This document shows positions 47,866-58,177 of a stretch of DNA of 64,000 bases, in pieces. Every line of letters begins with the position of its first letter. Position 1 is the stretch's first letter. The DNA is taken from the NCBI RefSeq assembly GCF_040717535.1, contig NZ_JBFEFI010000002.1, positions 806,001 through 870,000 on the forward strand, written 5' to 3'. The notes under the pieces are model-generated. The model did not search any database. It saw only the letters and a list, made by a program, of their open reading frames with translations, and was not told the DNA's origin. The translations under genes were made by a program, and so were the position numbers. This DNA comes from Thalassoglobus sp. JC818. GTDB lineage: Bacteria; Planctomycetota; Planctomycetia; Planctomycetales; Planctomycetaceae.

Positions 47866-47974
47866 AGACCGAAATTCGGGATTTTGCTGATTGACGAATT
47901 TCGACATAGTACCGACTTAACGTCTGTCGTCGCGTCCTGAGGACTGTCGAACTACCACCACGAACAGGTTATTC

Positions 47975-48811
47975 ATGAGAATCTTGAGTCTGATTGTTTT
48001 GTTACTGACTGTCGCTGCTTCGCCTCTTATCGCGCAGCAACCGGAATCTTCACAGATTAAGTCGCTGGAAAACTTGATGCAGTTTTTCCAGAGAATCGGA
48101 GTCAACAGCCAAGCCGATCTGGAACAGGGATTCATTGCAATTCCCGTGAAAAAGGAAGCATTTGAGGCGGTTCACGTCGTCCGCTGGGCGACATCGGACG
48201 GTGTCGTTCACTTCATTCAGGTGATCCCACTCAAGGTTGCTCCGGAACGCATTGCAGCGCTCGAATCAGCTATCGTTCGACTGAATCACAGCTATCCGGT
48301 CCCTGGACTTGGGTTCAATCACGAAACTGGAACCTTGTACTTCCGGATGACTGTTCCCTTCGCGCCGGCGGGATATCTGACCGAACAGGAGGCTCAGGAG
48401 TATTTCGGGTACTGCATCAATCAGGCTTATCAGTTTGTTCCGACGCTGACGGAGCTCATCGAGGGACGCGTCGAACCGGAAAACGTTCTGCAATATCATC
48501 GGCAGGTTCTTCAAGATTCACTCGGTCCCTACGGAATCTGGAAGAAAACCGCAGCTGGCAGTGAATGGACGTTGATCTTAAAAGCCAACGGCGAAACCAC
48601 ACTTCAACGCGATGGAGAAGTCGTGGTTGACTCGATGGCGAAAGTTGAAGGGACGACAGTTACCTTCGATGACATCAACGGAGCACTCGCGGCCGACGAC
48701 TCAGGAGTCTACGACTTCACAGTTCAAGGTGGACAACTGGTCTTCGTCAAGAAGAGCGACACGAGCACCGGGCGAGAACAGATTCTGACTGGTGACGCCT
48801 GGACGCGATAA
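47975..48811 (+). CDS. Secreted protein with YbjN-like domain
   Basis: A 278-residue secreted protein with a clear signal peptide (MRILSLIVLLLTVAASPLIA). Residues about 30-170 resemble the YbjN/type III chaperone-like fold (LMQFFQRIGVNSQ, VRWATSDGVVHFIQVIPLKV, RLNHSYPVPGLGFNHETGTL, YFRMTVPFA), and the C-terminal 90 residues form a beta-rich domain (TLILKANGETTLQRDGEVVV, FDDINGALAADDSGVYDF) like a small lipocalin-type or DUF module. The function is unknown. It follows the sulfatase gene by 109 bases and may be in the same transcript. Confidence 0.75.
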   Translation: MRILSLIVLLLTVAASPLIAQQPESSQIKSLENLMQFFQRIGVNSQADLEQGFIAIPVKKEAFEAVHVVRWATSDGVVHFIQVIPLKVAPERIAALESAIVRLNHSYPVPGLGFNHETGTLYFRMTVPFAPAGYLTEQEAQEYFGYCINQAYQFVPTLTELIEGRVEPENVLQYHRQVLQDSLGPYGIWKKTAAGSEWTLILKANGETTLQRDGEVVVDSMAKVEGTTVTFDDINGALAADDSGVYDFTVQGGQLVFVKKSDTSTGREQILTGDAWTR

Positions 48812-48958
48812 GTTCACTCATTGAGAAACAACAGCCAGGGATCGAGCAAGAGAACGAGGCAGGGCAGCGGACAAAAGGGACGACGAGGATTGATGCTCTG
48901 ATGTTCCCAAGTTATCATGGCTCCGTCTGTCCAATTCTCTTGCTGTGATCCCTTCCTG

Positions 48959-49930
48959 ATGTCTGTTTCGAATGAGGCAACTGCGCGCATTGAGCGATGG
49001 AATCGACGTCATTTGCTCGGCCTTCAGCATCTCGACGCGTCCGAAGTGGAATTGATTCTCGATCACGCTGCTTACTTCAAAGAATTGCAGAGCACACGTG
49101 TCAAACTTGAACATCTCAACGGCTGCGTTGTTGGGAATCTGTTCTTCGAACCTTCGACGCGAACGAAAACAAGCTTCAGCCTCGCTGCCAAACGTCTCAG
49201 TGCTGACACGATCGACTGGACTGCCACCGGCAGCAGCGTTTCCAAAGGTGAAACCTTTATCGACACCGCCTTGACGATCGAGTCAATGGGTGTCGATCTT
49301 ATGGTCATCCGACATAGCTCTCCGGGCGCACCAGAGTTGCTCTCCAAGCATTTGAGAGCAGGAATTCTGAATGCTGGCGATGGTACACATGAGCATCCCA
49401 CACAGGGTTTGCTCGACATTTTTACGATCCGTGAACAGCTGCAAACACTTGCTGGAAAAACGGTCACCCTCGTCGGAGACATCAAGCACTCGCGGGTTGC
49501 CAGATCAAACATCTGGGGACTGAAAGCTCTGGGGGCAAACGTGATTGTTTGCGGTCCTCCAACGCTGATTCCCCCGGAAATTGAGAGGCTGGGAGTCGAA
49601 GTCGCCCATCGGTTCGACGACGTGCTTGAGCGCTCCGACGTGATCAACCTGCTACGAGTGCAGTTCGAAAGACAGCGAGGGGCGTTCTTCCCGTCGATTG
49701 CGGAGTACGCACACCTGTTCGGGATGAACCGCAGTCGTCTGAAGAAATGTCATCCAGACGTTCTCGTCCTGGCGCCCGGACCGATCAATCGAGGAGTGGA
49801 AATCACTCCAGATGTCGCGGACGGGGGGCATTCTCAGATTCTCAATCAGGTAACGAACGGGCTCTTCGTGCGGATGGCCTGTCTACATCTTCTGGCACAA
49901 ACTCAGATTCGAGACAAGGGAGTCGAATGA
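48959..49930 (+). CDS. pyrB: Aspartate carbamoyltransferase, catalytic chain
   Basis: About 323 residues from the ATG at 48959; an in-frame ATG at 48917 adds 14 Cys/Ser-rich residues not usual in the family. It catalyses carbamoyl-phosphate plus aspartate to N-carbamoylaspartate in pyrimidine synthesis. The carbamoyl-phosphate loop [51 protein letters not shown] and the aspartate loop region [13 protein letters not shown] are all present. It overlaps the following pyrC-like gene as ATGA. No pyrI gene is adjacent, in line with enzymes whose partner is a PyrC-type protein. Confidence 0.95.
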   Translation: MSVSNEATARIERWNRRHLLGLQHLDASEVELILDHAAYFKELQSTRVKLEHLNGCVVGNLFFEPSTRTKTSFSLAAKRLSADTIDWTATGSSVSKGETFIDTALTIESMGVDLMVIRHSSPGAPELLSKHLRAGILNAGDGTHEHPTQGLLDIFTIREQLQTLAGKTVTLVGDIKHSRVARSNIWGLKALGANVIVCGPPTLIPPEIERLGVEVAHRFDDVLERSDVINLLRVQFERQRGAFFPSIAEYAHLFGMNRSRLKKCHPDVLVLAPGPINRGVEITPDVADGGHSQILNQVTNGLFVRMACLHLLAQTQIRDKGVE

Positions 49931-51222
49931 GTGCCTTGCTGATTCAAGGTGGTCGGCTGATTGATCCTTCACAGGGAGTCGATCAGAGTCGCGATTTGTA
50001 CATCGAGAACGGACGGATTCGCTACGAGGCCCCGGCACCGTCAGTCAATGTTGAAACGATTGATGCGAGAGGCCTGATCGTTTCGCCCGGCTGGATTGAT
50101 TGTCACGTTTCGTTCCGGGAACCGGGGAATGAAGAAGACGAGACGATTGAAACTGGGGCAGCCGCAGCTTTGGCCGGGGGATTTACCACGGTCTGTAGTC
50201 TTCCCGACACCTTTCCAGTGGTTGATAGTCGGGCATCCGCAGAGTTTGTAGTCCGTCAGTCCGAGCGTGCGAGAAAGTGTCGCGTTCATCCCCTGGGTTC
50301 GGTGACGAAAGGACACTTAGGCGAAGAACTCGCCGAGATTGGTCATCTTGTAGACGGAGGGGCAATCGGATTTTCGGATGGAAAACGCCCCATCTCGAAT
50401 CCAGAGATCATGCGTCGATCACTCCAGTACACGAGCATGTGGAATCGACCCATTCTCAACCATGCACAGGTTCCCGAACTCGTGCATGATGGAGTGATGC
50501 ACGAAGGGTTTCATTCGACCGTTCTGGGGCTTCGCGGGATGCCAGCGGCGGCGGAAGAAATCATGGTCCGTCGAGATATTGCTCTCGCAGAAGACACTGG
50601 CGGAAAAGTTCACCTCATGTCGATTTCGTCGATGCGTAGCGTGGAGGAGATCCGGCAAGCCAAGTCCCGGAATATTCAGGTTTCTGCCGACGTCGCCCCG
50701 CATCATCTGTTGCTGACGGATGATGGGCTTTCAAGCTACGACACGAACCTGAAGGTCAACCCGCCGTTTCGGACCGAAGAACATCGAAAAGCTCTCATCG
50801 ACGGTTTGAGAGACGGGACAATCGCGATGATTTCTTCCGATCATCAACCCCTGGCTGAAGAGAAGAAAAGCCTGGAACTGGATCACGCTCCGTTTGGCAT
50901 TTCCGGATTGGAAACGGTTCTTCCGTTGTGTTGCCGAGCGCTGATCGAACCCAAATATCTCTCGTGGTCCGATCTGATCTCAAAGCTGACAGTCGGCCCC
51001 GCGAAGCTGTTCGGGATGAATTCCGGAACTCTCGCCAACGGTGCGATTGCTGATGTCACCATCATTGATCCGAATGAAACTTGGACGATTCGAGCTGAGA
51101 ATTTCCTGTCGAAAAGTCGAAACAACCCATTCGACGGCGAGACCGTACAAGGCCGTGTGAAGTACACGATTGTCGAAGGTGAAGTTCGCTACCGACAGGA
51201 TGAAGTGAGTCGTCTCGCGTAG
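49927..51222 (+). CDS. pyrC: Dihydroorotase-like protein, probably non-catalytic (PyrC')
   Basis: About 431 residues starting at the ATG that overlaps the pyrB stop. The fold and spacing are those of class I dihydroorotase ([70 protein letters not shown]). Several metal or substrate residues are changed: the first HxH is H60-V-S62, the later ligand region is KVHLMSISS with Ser where His is expected, and TDHAPH has become SDHQPL. The aspartate of that motif remains. By comparison with Pseudomonas pyrB-pyrC' pairs, in which an inactive homologue stabilises aspartate carbamoyltransferase, I infer a structural role; activity cannot be excluded. Confidence 0.85.
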   Translation: MSALLIQGGRLIDPSQGVDQSRDLYIENGRIRYEAPAPSVNVETIDARGLIVSPGWIDCHVSFREPGNEEDETIETGAAAALAGGFTTVCSLPDTFPVVDSRASAEFVVRQSERARKCRVHPLGSVTKGHLGEELAEIGHLVDGGAIGFSDGKRPISNPEIMRRSLQYTSMWNRPILNHAQVPELVHDGVMHEGFHSTVLGLRGMPAAAEEIMVRRDIALAEDTGGKVHLMSISSMRSVEEIRQAKSRNIQVSADVAPHHLLLTDDGLSSYDTNLKVNPPFRTEEHRKALIDGLRDGTIAMISSDHQPLAEEKKSLELDHAPFGISGLETVLPLCCRALIEPKYLSWSDLISKLTVGPAKLFGMNSGTLANGAIADVTIIDPNETWTIRAENFLSKSRNNPFDGETVQGRVKYTIVEGEVRYRQDEVSRLA

Positions 51223-51258
51223 TTGATCGGGCCGACGACTCTGCCACTCGCCGGGCTA

Positions 51259-51364
51259 ATTTTCCGGCTACTGTTGGTGCGTGCACGATCTCGCACGAGC
51301 AAGCACAGCCTTTTATCTTGTGAAACAGCGCAAGCGAGTGCACAGGAAAGAGCAACTTGCTCTA
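51259..51364 (+). repeat. Dispersed element, copy R3
   Basis: From tctcgcacgagcaagcacag to the right end the copy is nearly identical to R4 (aacagcgcaagcgagtgcac, then the aggaaagagcaacttgctct end). The left 30 bases are diverged and the left terminal repeat is lost. The right-hand cta is the stop codon TAG of kdsA on the minus strand, and the same orientation is shared by all other good copies. Confidence 0.86.
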
Positions 51365-52201
51365 TTCTTCAAAGCTGTTGACGAGTGTTCGAATCTGCGT
51401 CAGTTGCTGAAGAATGGTCGGCATGTCTTCAATGCGAATTTGGTTGGGGCCATCGCTGAGTGCATTGTCCGGGTCCGGATGGGTTTCCATGAACACGCCG
51501 TCGCATCCGCAGGCGATGGCGGCGCGGGCGAGTGTGGGGACCATTTCGCGATTGCCTCCGGTTGTGCTTCCTCCGGGGCGTTGGACACTGTGGGTCGCAT
51601 CATAAATCACCGGACATCCCATATTCTGCATGATGGGGATGCATTGGAAATCGTTCACGAGACGACCGTAGCCGAATGTCGTTCCACGCTCTGTCAGCAG
51701 GATGTCATTCTGATTGAGGTACTCACACTTTCCGACAGCATGAATAAGGTCTTCCGGAGCCACAAATTGTGGCTTCTTGATATTGATCACTCGTGAGTGT
51801 TTCACAGCTGCCTCGGAAGCTGCTGCGATCAAATCGGTTTGCCTGGCCAGAAAGGCTGGGATTTGCAGAATCGAGCAGACCTCGGCGACAGCTTCAGCCT
51901 GATCGGGAAGGTGAAGATCGGTTGTGACGGGGAGTCCTGTTTCGTCGTGGACAATTTTCAGGATGTCCAATCCCTTCTCCAACCCCGGACCACGAAAGCT
52001 GTCGATGCTGGTCCGGTTGGCTTTGTCGAAACTCGACTTGAAGACCAACTGGAACTCGTGAGTGCTGGCGAGATCGGCAAGGCGAAGGGCGGTCTCCCGG
52101 ATCATCCGTTCGTTTTCGATCACGCACGGACCAGCGATGACCAGTAGCGGCTTTTGGCGACCACACTGGTATTGAGCAACACTCACGGGATTGTTGGGCA
52201 T
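51362..52201 (-). CDS. kdsA: 3-deoxy-8-phosphooctulonate synthase
   Basis: About 279 residues from the ATG at 52201; a longer start at 52240 is possible but adds a stretch unlike the family. The enzyme condenses phosphoenolpyruvate and arabinose-5-phosphate to Kdo-8-phosphate for LPS core synthesis. Landmarks are [95 protein letters not shown] and [18 protein letters not shown]. The gene shows that this organism makes a Kdo-containing lipid. The stop TAG coincides with the end of repeat R3. Confidence 0.96.
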   Translation of the reverse strand: MPNNPVSVAQYQCGRQKPLLVIAGPCVIENERMIRETALRLADLASTHEFQLVFKSSFDKANRTSIDSFRGPGLEKGLDILKIVHDETGLPVTTDLHLPDQAEAVAEVCSILQIPAFLARQTDLIAAASEAAVKHSRVINIKKPQFVAPEDLIHAVGKCEYLNQNDILLTERGTTFGYGRLVNDFQCIPIMQNMGCPVIYDATHSVQRPGGSTTGGNREMVPTLARAAIACGCDGVFMETHPDPDNALSDGPNQIRIEDMPTILQQLTQIRTLVNSFEE

Positions 52202-52446
52202 GAGACGTCCGTTTCTCACAGAATAAAAGTGAATCGGCAACGACTAACTGAAACATCACTTAAATAGTGTACGCGGAAAACCGCACGTTCGAAGCTAAAG
52301 TAAGACTGAGTTTTGTGTTGTGTGACCTGACCGGAACTCGACTCTCTTCGTCTTTCCGGTGCATTCATTCCAATGCCAAGAGATGATCTTAATCGATCGC
52401 GACAAACTCCGTCCATTACGGCATGAGGGAGGCTGTTGCAGTCCTG

Positions 52447-53622
52447 CTATTCGCTCACCGATTCGACGAACTCTTCGTAGATCTTCTGGATGTCTTCGTT
52501 CGGGACTTGGCCAGCATGTACGAATAAACCGTACTTGAACTGAAGTGAGTCTTTTCCTCGCTGCATGACGCGGTGGTGAGCTTCCTGCGCATCATCTCGA
52601 CCCTTGGTGTACGCTCCCGAGCCGAATGGGTTGATCGCAAACAGCCCGTAGTTGCGAACGTGATAACGTGATTTCCAGGGGTTTTGAGGGTGGTCCATCA
52701 GTGTGACGCCAAAGACATGCCCATCGATCGGCCCGCTGTAGTCGATCCACGGAGTTTCCCGTCCCCATGAAACATCGCTTCCAACCTTACCTGCGGCATT
52801 GGTGACTGGTCCTCCGGAAACCATTTCCCGCATGCTGTTGGGGAGTCGAATTGCAAACATTCCCTCTTTCGTGTCACCAATTTCGACTTCATCGGCGACT
52901 GCTCTCAGAGTGACATCGTATGTCATGAGACGATTTGCATGGATCGAAATTCGCGTCGACTCTTCGAGGAGAGGTTCTCCGTCTCCATCGAGCCAATGGT
53001 TTTTGACTTGGATCACTGCCGGGTTTCCAGAAGCTTCGACAAGTTCCACGCTGATATTACGAATGATTCCATCTTCGTTCCAGAACTTGATTCCGTTGAC
53101 TTCGTCGACGGACAACCAGACACCTTTGTGATGCGGATGGTCGTAATACAGCGGACTCTTTCGATCTTTGACGCCAGTCGGGTTGTCATTGATCAGTCGA
53201 GTGACAGTTGAAACGACTGGGGCAACATCGGACTTGCTCAGCCAGCCACTCAATTCAGGAAGATAGACTCGATCGTTCTCGACGGTCGTCACCGTGTAAA
53301 TGTCTCCCAGCGACGGAGCTTCGACCTCTGCAGCTGCCTGTTGTTCGATGACAGTGGGGTTCTCTTCGGCGATGATCACCTGCTTCCCGGCAACTCCGGG
53401 TTCATCGGTATCGTCGGCAGCTTCCAGAATTTCAAAGCCTCCAGGAGCTGTGACGGGGAGCACGAATGGCTTTTTGCGTTGGGGATCGAAGTTGAAGACG
53501 GCGAAAACTTCCCCATCGATGGTCGCTTTCACGCTCATCGCGTTCTGCTTAAGTTCCACCGGTGCGGCGACGGCAAAATTCGAACAGAGTGAAACCACTG
53601 CCAGAGTGAGGAAGATACGCAT
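52447..53622 (-). CDS. DUF6807 (PmoA-like) secreted protein
   Basis: A 391-residue protein with signal peptide (MRIFLTLAVVSLCSNFAVAA). The DUF6807 signature is clear: SPLYYDHPHHKGVWLSVDEVNG, NEDGIIRN, NHWLDGDGEPLLEESTRISI, TYDVTLRAVADEVEIGDTKEGMFAIRL, NAAGKVG, ETPWIDYSGPIDG, VTLMDHPQNPW, YHVRNYGLFAINPFG. Such proteins are common in planctomycetes and are thought to have a carbohydrate-related beta-sandwich fold; the activity is not established. Monocistronic, separated from kdsA by 245 bases without a recognised gene. Confidence 0.88.
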   Translation of the reverse strand: MRIFLTLAVVSLCSNFAVAAPVELKQNAMSVKATIDGEVFAVFNFDPQRKKPFVLPVTAPGGFEILEAADDTDEPGVAGKQVIIAEENPTVIEQQAAAEVEAPSLGDIYTVTTVENDRVYLPELSGWLSKSDVAPVVSTVTRLINDNPTGVKDRKSPLYYDHPHHKGVWLSVDEVNGIKFWNEDGIIRNISVELVEASGNPAVIQVKNHWLDGDGEPLLEESTRISIHANRLMTYDVTLRAVADEVEIGDTKEGMFAIRLPNSMREMVSGGPVTNAAGKVGSDVSWGRETPWIDYSGPIDGHVFGVTLMDHPQNPWKSRYHVRNYGLFAINPFGSGAYTKGRDDAQEAHHRVMQRGKDSLQFKYGLFVHAGQVPNEDIQKIYEEFVESVSE

Positions 53623-53834
53623 AGTTGACTACTCAGGTGGGAAAGTTGTTGGGTATTGAGGCCGTGCTTTCGATTGAATCCGGTTGATGCGTTCACGTCA
53701 AGTCGGCCACTTCAATTCTCATCAGGAATTTTCCGAGGCTCGATCTTCGGTGTTGATCGTCGCTTTCTGATCAGAGTTTTCAGATCAGAAAAACTGACTC
53801 GCCAACAGAGTGGGGTAGCTTCTACAATCCGTCC

Positions 53835-54965
53835 ATGCCTGGAAATACTTTTGGACAACTGTTTCGTATTACAACCGCCGGTGAAAGTCACGGTCCGGGG
53901 AACGTCGTCATTGTGGACGGAGTTCCGCCTGGAATTTCGATTTCCGTCGATGATTTGCAAGTCGATCTCGACCGGAGAAAACCGGGACAAAGCAAGATTG
54001 TCACGCAAAGAAAAGAGTCTGACCGTCCCGAAATTCTCTCGGGAGTTTTCGAAGGGAAGACGACCGGAACAAGCATCGCCATTCTGATCCGCAACGAAGA
54101 TCAGCGAAGCCGTGATTACTCGGGAATCAAAGACCTGTATCGCCCCGGTCACGCGGACTACAGCTTCGACGCCAAGTATGGTTTTCGTGACTATCGCGGA
54201 GGTGGCCGCAGTAGTGCTCGCGAGACAACCGCTCGTGTCGCTGCTGGAGTGATTGCGAAGAAACTGATTCAAGAAGAGTTCGGCGGAGAAGTCATCGCGT
54301 ACGTCAGCCAAGTTGGTGATATCCAAGCACAACTCGATGACATTGCGAACTTGTCTCTCGATCAAGTGGAGAAGTGTGCGGACGGCTCGGCGAACATTGT
54401 TCGCTGTCCCGATCCAACTGCTGCAGAACAAATGATCGCCTTAATTGATGAATGCCGCAAAGCAGGCGATTCCATTGGAGGCGCTGCCACAATCGTTGCG
54501 AAGGGGGTCCCTGCTGGCCTCGGGGAACCAGTCTTCGACAAGATTAAAGCAGACTTCGCCAAAGCTCTCTTCTCTCTTCCAGCAGTTTTGGGAGTGGAAT
54601 ACGGCATCGGCTTCGGGTGCGTGAACATGCGAGGCAGCCAGCACAACGATCTTTTTACGACATCCGATGATGATGGCTCGAACAAGATTGTGACAAAGTC
54701 GAATCGGCACGGAGGAATGCTTGGTGGGATTACCACCGGCATGCCAATTGTTTTGCGAGCTGCTGTGAAGCCGACGAGCAGCCTTCCGATTGAACAAGAG
54801 ACCGTAACACGCGATGGAAGTCCAGCGACCATTCAGACAAAGGGTCGCCACGATCCCTGTTTGTTGCCACGCTTCATTCCGATGGCGGAAGCCATGATTG
54901 CCATCGTGCTTGCCGATCACTGGTTGAGATGGAAAGCACAGAAGCGGGGCACAAGCGTTGACTGA
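53835..54965 (+). CDS. aroC: Chorismate synthase
   Basis: A 376-residue enzyme that converts 5-enolpyruvylshikimate-3-phosphate to chorismate with reduced FMN. Signature segments are present: [13 protein letters not shown] (active-site His), the Arg-rich [54 protein letters not shown], and in the C-terminal half [16 protein letters not shown] and [10 protein letters not shown]. Length and order are normal. The last codons overlap the TTG start of the following membrane protein, so the two genes are coupled although their functions look unrelated. Confidence 0.97.
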   Translation: MPGNTFGQLFRITTAGESHGPGNVVIVDGVPPGISISVDDLQVDLDRRKPGQSKIVTQRKESDRPEILSGVFEGKTTGTSIAILIRNEDQRSRDYSGIKDLYRPGHADYSFDAKYGFRDYRGGGRSSARETTARVAAGVIAKKLIQEEFGGEVIAYVSQVGDIQAQLDDIANLSLDQVEKCADGSANIVRCPDPTAAEQMIALIDECRKAGDSIGGAATIVAKGVPAGLGEPVFDKIKADFAKALFSLPAVLGVEYGIGFGCVNMRGSQHNDLFTTSDDDGSNKIVTKSNRHGGMLGGITTGMPIVLRAAVKPTSSLPIEQETVTRDGSPATIQTKGRHDPCLLPRFIPMAEAMIAIVLADHWLRWKAQKRGTSVD

Positions 54966-57345
54966 GAACGTCCAGACGGAATTCACGGCTGGGGACCGGG
55001 AGAGCTCATTTCAACGGTGGCTTCCCGGAATCTGTCTGATCTGGATCGTCGTGTTCTGGTCGCGTTTTCTCCTCAGCGATCTTCCGAATCTCAGCGATCC
55101 GAAAGATCCAACGCTGCGACTCGATGTCCTCTTGAATCTTCCGGGGATCGCGTGGGAGGCGATGTTTTCACCGCCAGCTCCAGGGATTGAATCGGGACTG
55201 AAATATCTTTCAGAACGTGTGGGAGTGATCGTTCCAGCACTCGGAATTCTCGTTTCCGCTCTAGCCTTCGGACGCTTGCTGCTTCGGTCTCTCGGACTCA
55301 TATCACAATTGAAGCCCGTAGAACGCTTCGGCATTTCGGCTGGAGCAGGCCTTTCGGTCGTATCGCTATTGACGTTGGGGTTGGGCTGGTTCGGGTTACT
55401 TTCGCGTGGACTCTTTTTTGTCGCGCTCGGACTTCCGATTCTCTTTGAGGCATATTTTCTTCTGCGAAATTCAGAACGAAACGGAAGCGAATCGACGGGA
55501 TCGAAAAACACTTCTTCGCAAACAATCACGATGGGAATTCTTGCGTTTCTCCTGATGGCGGTTCCGTTTCTGGTGTTGATTGTGCTGGGGGCGATGCTTC
55601 CGTCGACGGACTTCGACGTGAAGGAGTATCACCTGCAGGGACCGAAGGAATACTTTCTCGCAGGTCGAGTTCAGTTCTTGCCACATAACGTCTACACGAG
55701 CTTCCCATTTCTTACTGAAATGCTGTCGCTGTGTGGAATGGTCGTGAAGAACGACTGGGCAACGGGTGGTCTGGTTGGCAAAACCGTCTTGGCTGCTTTT
55801 GCGCCCATCACCGCTTGCGGAGTTTTCGCAGTCGGAAAAAGATTCTCCGGTTCTTGGGCTGGGGCGATCGGAGCAGTCTGTTACCTGTCCACGCCCTGGG
55901 TGTTTCGCATCTCGACGATTGCTTACACAGAAGGAGCACTTTGCTGCTATGTGGTTCTGACTTTCCTCGTTTTTCTGAAATGGCTCGACTGGACGAAGAG
56001 TGAGGAACGTGAAGCTGTCCTTGGAGAGCGTTGGGCCTGCCTAGTCGGGTTTCTCGCGGGGAGCGCGATTTCCACGAAGTATCCGGGACTCGTGCTTGTC
56101 GCGATTCCATTTGCCATCGCGATCGGTGTCGTCACTTTCCTGCGAATGCGCAGCTTGAATTTATTGTTTCGCCATGCTGGTTGGTTCAGCCTGGGAGTAG
56201 CTGTCAGCTTCGGTCCTTGGGCATTGAAAAACACAGTCGAGACCGGGAACCCAGTTTACCCATTGGTGTATTCAGTCTTTGGAGGAACTGACTGGGGAGA
56301 ACAACTCGACGAGAAGTGGAAGCACGCGCACGGGCGACCTTCTGCTTTGATCAAGAGTCCGTCGCTGATGGTTTCCGAACTGAAAGCGAATGCGATTGAT
56401 GTCACGATTCGCAATGATTGGCAATCTCCGCTCTTATTCGGTCTCGCTCCGCTGGCCCTTTTGTTTTGCTATCGACGTTCGGGGATCTGGCTGACGTTCG
56501 GCTACTTAGTGTGGATTCTGCTCACCTGGTACACGCTGACACATTTGCTGGACCGGTTTTGGGTGCCGGTCTTACCAATCGCCGCTATTCTGGCTGGAAT
56601 TGCGGGGCATGAGTTGTGCGTGCGGTTCTCATCGCGTCGGCTTCCCGAGAGTGCTTTGGGGCAAGTCATCCAGCGATTCGGGGTTTCGTGCTTGTGCATC
56701 ATTTTCGTCGGGACCTTGGTCTTCAATTTGGTCTTCGTCACGGCTGGACTCGCTGGCAATAATGCGTTTCTGACGAGCTACCGATCGATGCAGCAGCTGA
56801 CCCATTCGGTCCCCATGGCAATCCGTATTGCGGAGGAGTTTGTTGGCCCCGACGACAATGTTTTATTCGTCGGTGAAGCTCAGGTCTTCGACGCGGATTT
56901 TGACTTTCAATACAACACAGTCTTCGATCGCAACCTACTCCTGCTGCTGACCACGAAGAACGCGGAAACAGTTCCCAGCGAATCAATTGCGAGTGACTCT
57001 GAAGAATGGGACCTGCTGCCTGCTGAAGAGATTCGAGAACGGTTTTCTCAAGAAGGTCTGACGCACGTTCTCGTCAATTGGAATGAGATTCTGCGATACC
57101 GGACGACCTACGGTTACACCGATTTTGTGTCTCCGCAGCGAATACAGCAACTTGTCGACGCGGGAGTTTTACAGGAGATCACTTTGCCACCTCAGGTGAC
57201 TTTGAGAAACTGGGACGCATTGAATGACTCATATCAGGCAGAAGTGGAAAAATGGGGACCGGAACTAAAATCAACTGGTCTCGACGGTGTCTCCCGAGTG
57301 AAACTGTATCAACTCTTCAAAGTCCGAGACGATGAAAGTTTGTGA
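54958..57345 (+). CDS. Large integral-membrane glycosyltransferase-like protein
   Basis: A 795-residue polytopic protein. It begins with TTG inside the last codons of aroC (8-base overlap), because the first ATG in frame is about 60 codons in, after the first membrane segment. About 12 membrane segments span residues 20-600; the loop between early segments has [20 protein letters not shown], with acidic residues placed like the GT39/GT83 first loop, followed by [12 protein letters not shown] and [20 protein letters not shown]. The last ~190 residues are soluble and end in an alpha/beta domain. It probably transfers lipid-linked sugars at the inner membrane. Confidence 0.78.
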   Translation: MTENVQTEFTAGDRESSFQRWLPGICLIWIVVFWSRFLLSDLPNLSDPKDPTLRLDVLLNLPGIAWEAMFSPPAPGIESGLKYLSERVGVIVPALGILVSALAFGRLLLRSLGLISQLKPVERFGISAGAGLSVVSLLTLGLGWFGLLSRGLFFVALGLPILFEAYFLLRNSERNGSESTGSKNTSSQTITMGILAFLLMAVPFLVLIVLGAMLPSTDFDVKEYHLQGPKEYFLAGRVQFLPHNVYTSFPFLTEMLSLCGMVVKNDWATGGLVGKTVLAAFAPITACGVFAVGKRFSGSWAGAIGAVCYLSTPWVFRISTIAYTEGALCCYVVLTFLVFLKWLDWTKSEEREAVLGERWACLVGFLAGSAISTKYPGLVLVAIPFAIAIGVVTFLRMRSLNLLFRHAGWFSLGVAVSFGPWALKNTVETGNPVYPLVYSVFGGTDWGEQLDEKWKHAHGRPSALIKSPSLMVSELKANAIDVTIRNDWQSPLLFGLAPLALLFCYRRSGIWLTFGYLVWILLTWYTLTHLLDRFWVPVLPIAAILAGIAGHELCVRFSSRRLPESALGQVIQRFGVSCLCIIFVGTLVFNLVFVTAGLAGNNAFLTSYRSMQQLTHSVPMAIRIAEEFVGPDDNVLFVGEAQVFDADFDFQYNTVFDRNLLLLLTTKNAETVPSESIASDSEEWDLLPAEEIRERFSQEGLTHVLVNWNEILRYRTTYGYTDFVSPQRIQQLVDAGVLQEITLPPQVTLRNWDALNDSYQAEVEKWGPELKSTGLDGVSRVKLYQLFKVRDDESL

Positions 57346-57438
57346 CGCTTCCATTGTTGAATTGGTGTGAACAAATTTGGTGATCATCACCAGAAGTAGG
57401 TTTCGAGAGGTGCTGCGAAACCATCAAGATGGACTAAA

Positions 57439-57476
57439 CTGTTTGGTGAGGTGTGTGGCTGTGTGCACTCGTGCGA
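57439..57476 (-). repeat. Possible relic (R6) of the dispersed element
   Basis: On the minus strand, tcgcacgag plus cacagcc and, at the same spacing as in the intact element, aacag, match the core of the 107-bp element over about 38 bases. The rest of the element is not recognisable. It lies in the leader of the sigma factor gene. Chance similarity is possible. Confidence 0.3.
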
Positions 57477-57516
57477 CTTCGAGCCATCTCACTCAACCTG
57501 CTCAATCAGGAACGCC

Positions 57517-58176
57517 ATGTCCGAAAACTCCATCTGGCCGCAACATGAGATTACTCAAAACCTCGTACGCGAAGTCGCGAACGGGAACGAGACGGCCGTC
57601 AACGACTTGCTGGAGCGGCATCGTCAAGCGCTGCGCCGATTGATCCACTTCCGTCTCGATCGCCAAATCGCAGATCGAGTTGATGCCAGCGATGTTGTGC
57701 AAGACGTTCTCCTCGAAGCGAGTCGACGCCTGAAAGATTACGTCTCCGATCCGAAGATGCCGTTTCACCTGTGGGTTCGGCAACTCGCCCAAGACCGGAT
57801 GATCGACTTACACCGTCGACACCATGCTCAGAAACGGTCCGTCGACAAAGAGCAGAGGTTGCAATCGCCGGCATTTGGCGATCGCTCTTCACTCAATCTC
57901 GCTGCGCAGCTACGAGATGATCAACTGACTCCCGCCGCGGCGATGATTCGCAAGGAACTCGAAGAACGATTCCTTCAGGCTCTCGAACAGTTGGACGAAA
58001 ACGAGCGCGAAATCATCGTGATGCGGCACGTGGAGCATCTCGGGAATGGAGAAATTGCCGAAGCACTTGAACTGTCACCGGCAGCGGCAGGCATGCGGTA
58101 TCTTCGGGCGATCCGCAGACTCAAAGCGGTTCTCACAGCCTCAGATTCGGATTCAGAGTCTGCGTCCGAATCATGA
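57517..58176 (+). CDS. Planctomycete-type ECF-like sigma factor
   Basis: About 219 residues from an ATG with cagga six bases upstream. Region 2 (DASDVVQDVLLEASRRLKDY, FHLWVRQLAQDRMIDLHRRHH) and region 4 (LDENEREIIVMRHVEHLGNGEIAEALELSPAAAGMRYLRAIRRLK) are complete, with a linker of about 60 residues between. Length and wording of region 2 fit the Rhodopirellula/Verrucomicrobium sigma group. No anti-sigma gene is adjacent, so control may be by other means. It ends one base before the stop of the convergent phosphoesterase gene. Confidence 0.93.
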   Translation: MSENSIWPQHEITQNLVREVANGNETAVNDLLERHRQALRRLIHFRLDRQIADRVDASDVVQDVLLEASRRLKDYVSDPKMPFHLWVRQLAQDRMIDLHRRHHAQKRSVDKEQRLQSPAFGDRSSLNLAAQLRDDQLTPAAAMIRKELEERFLQALEQLDENEREIIVMRHVEHLGNGEIAEALELSPAAAGMRYLRAIRRLKAVLTASDSDSESASES

Positions 58177-58177
58177 C

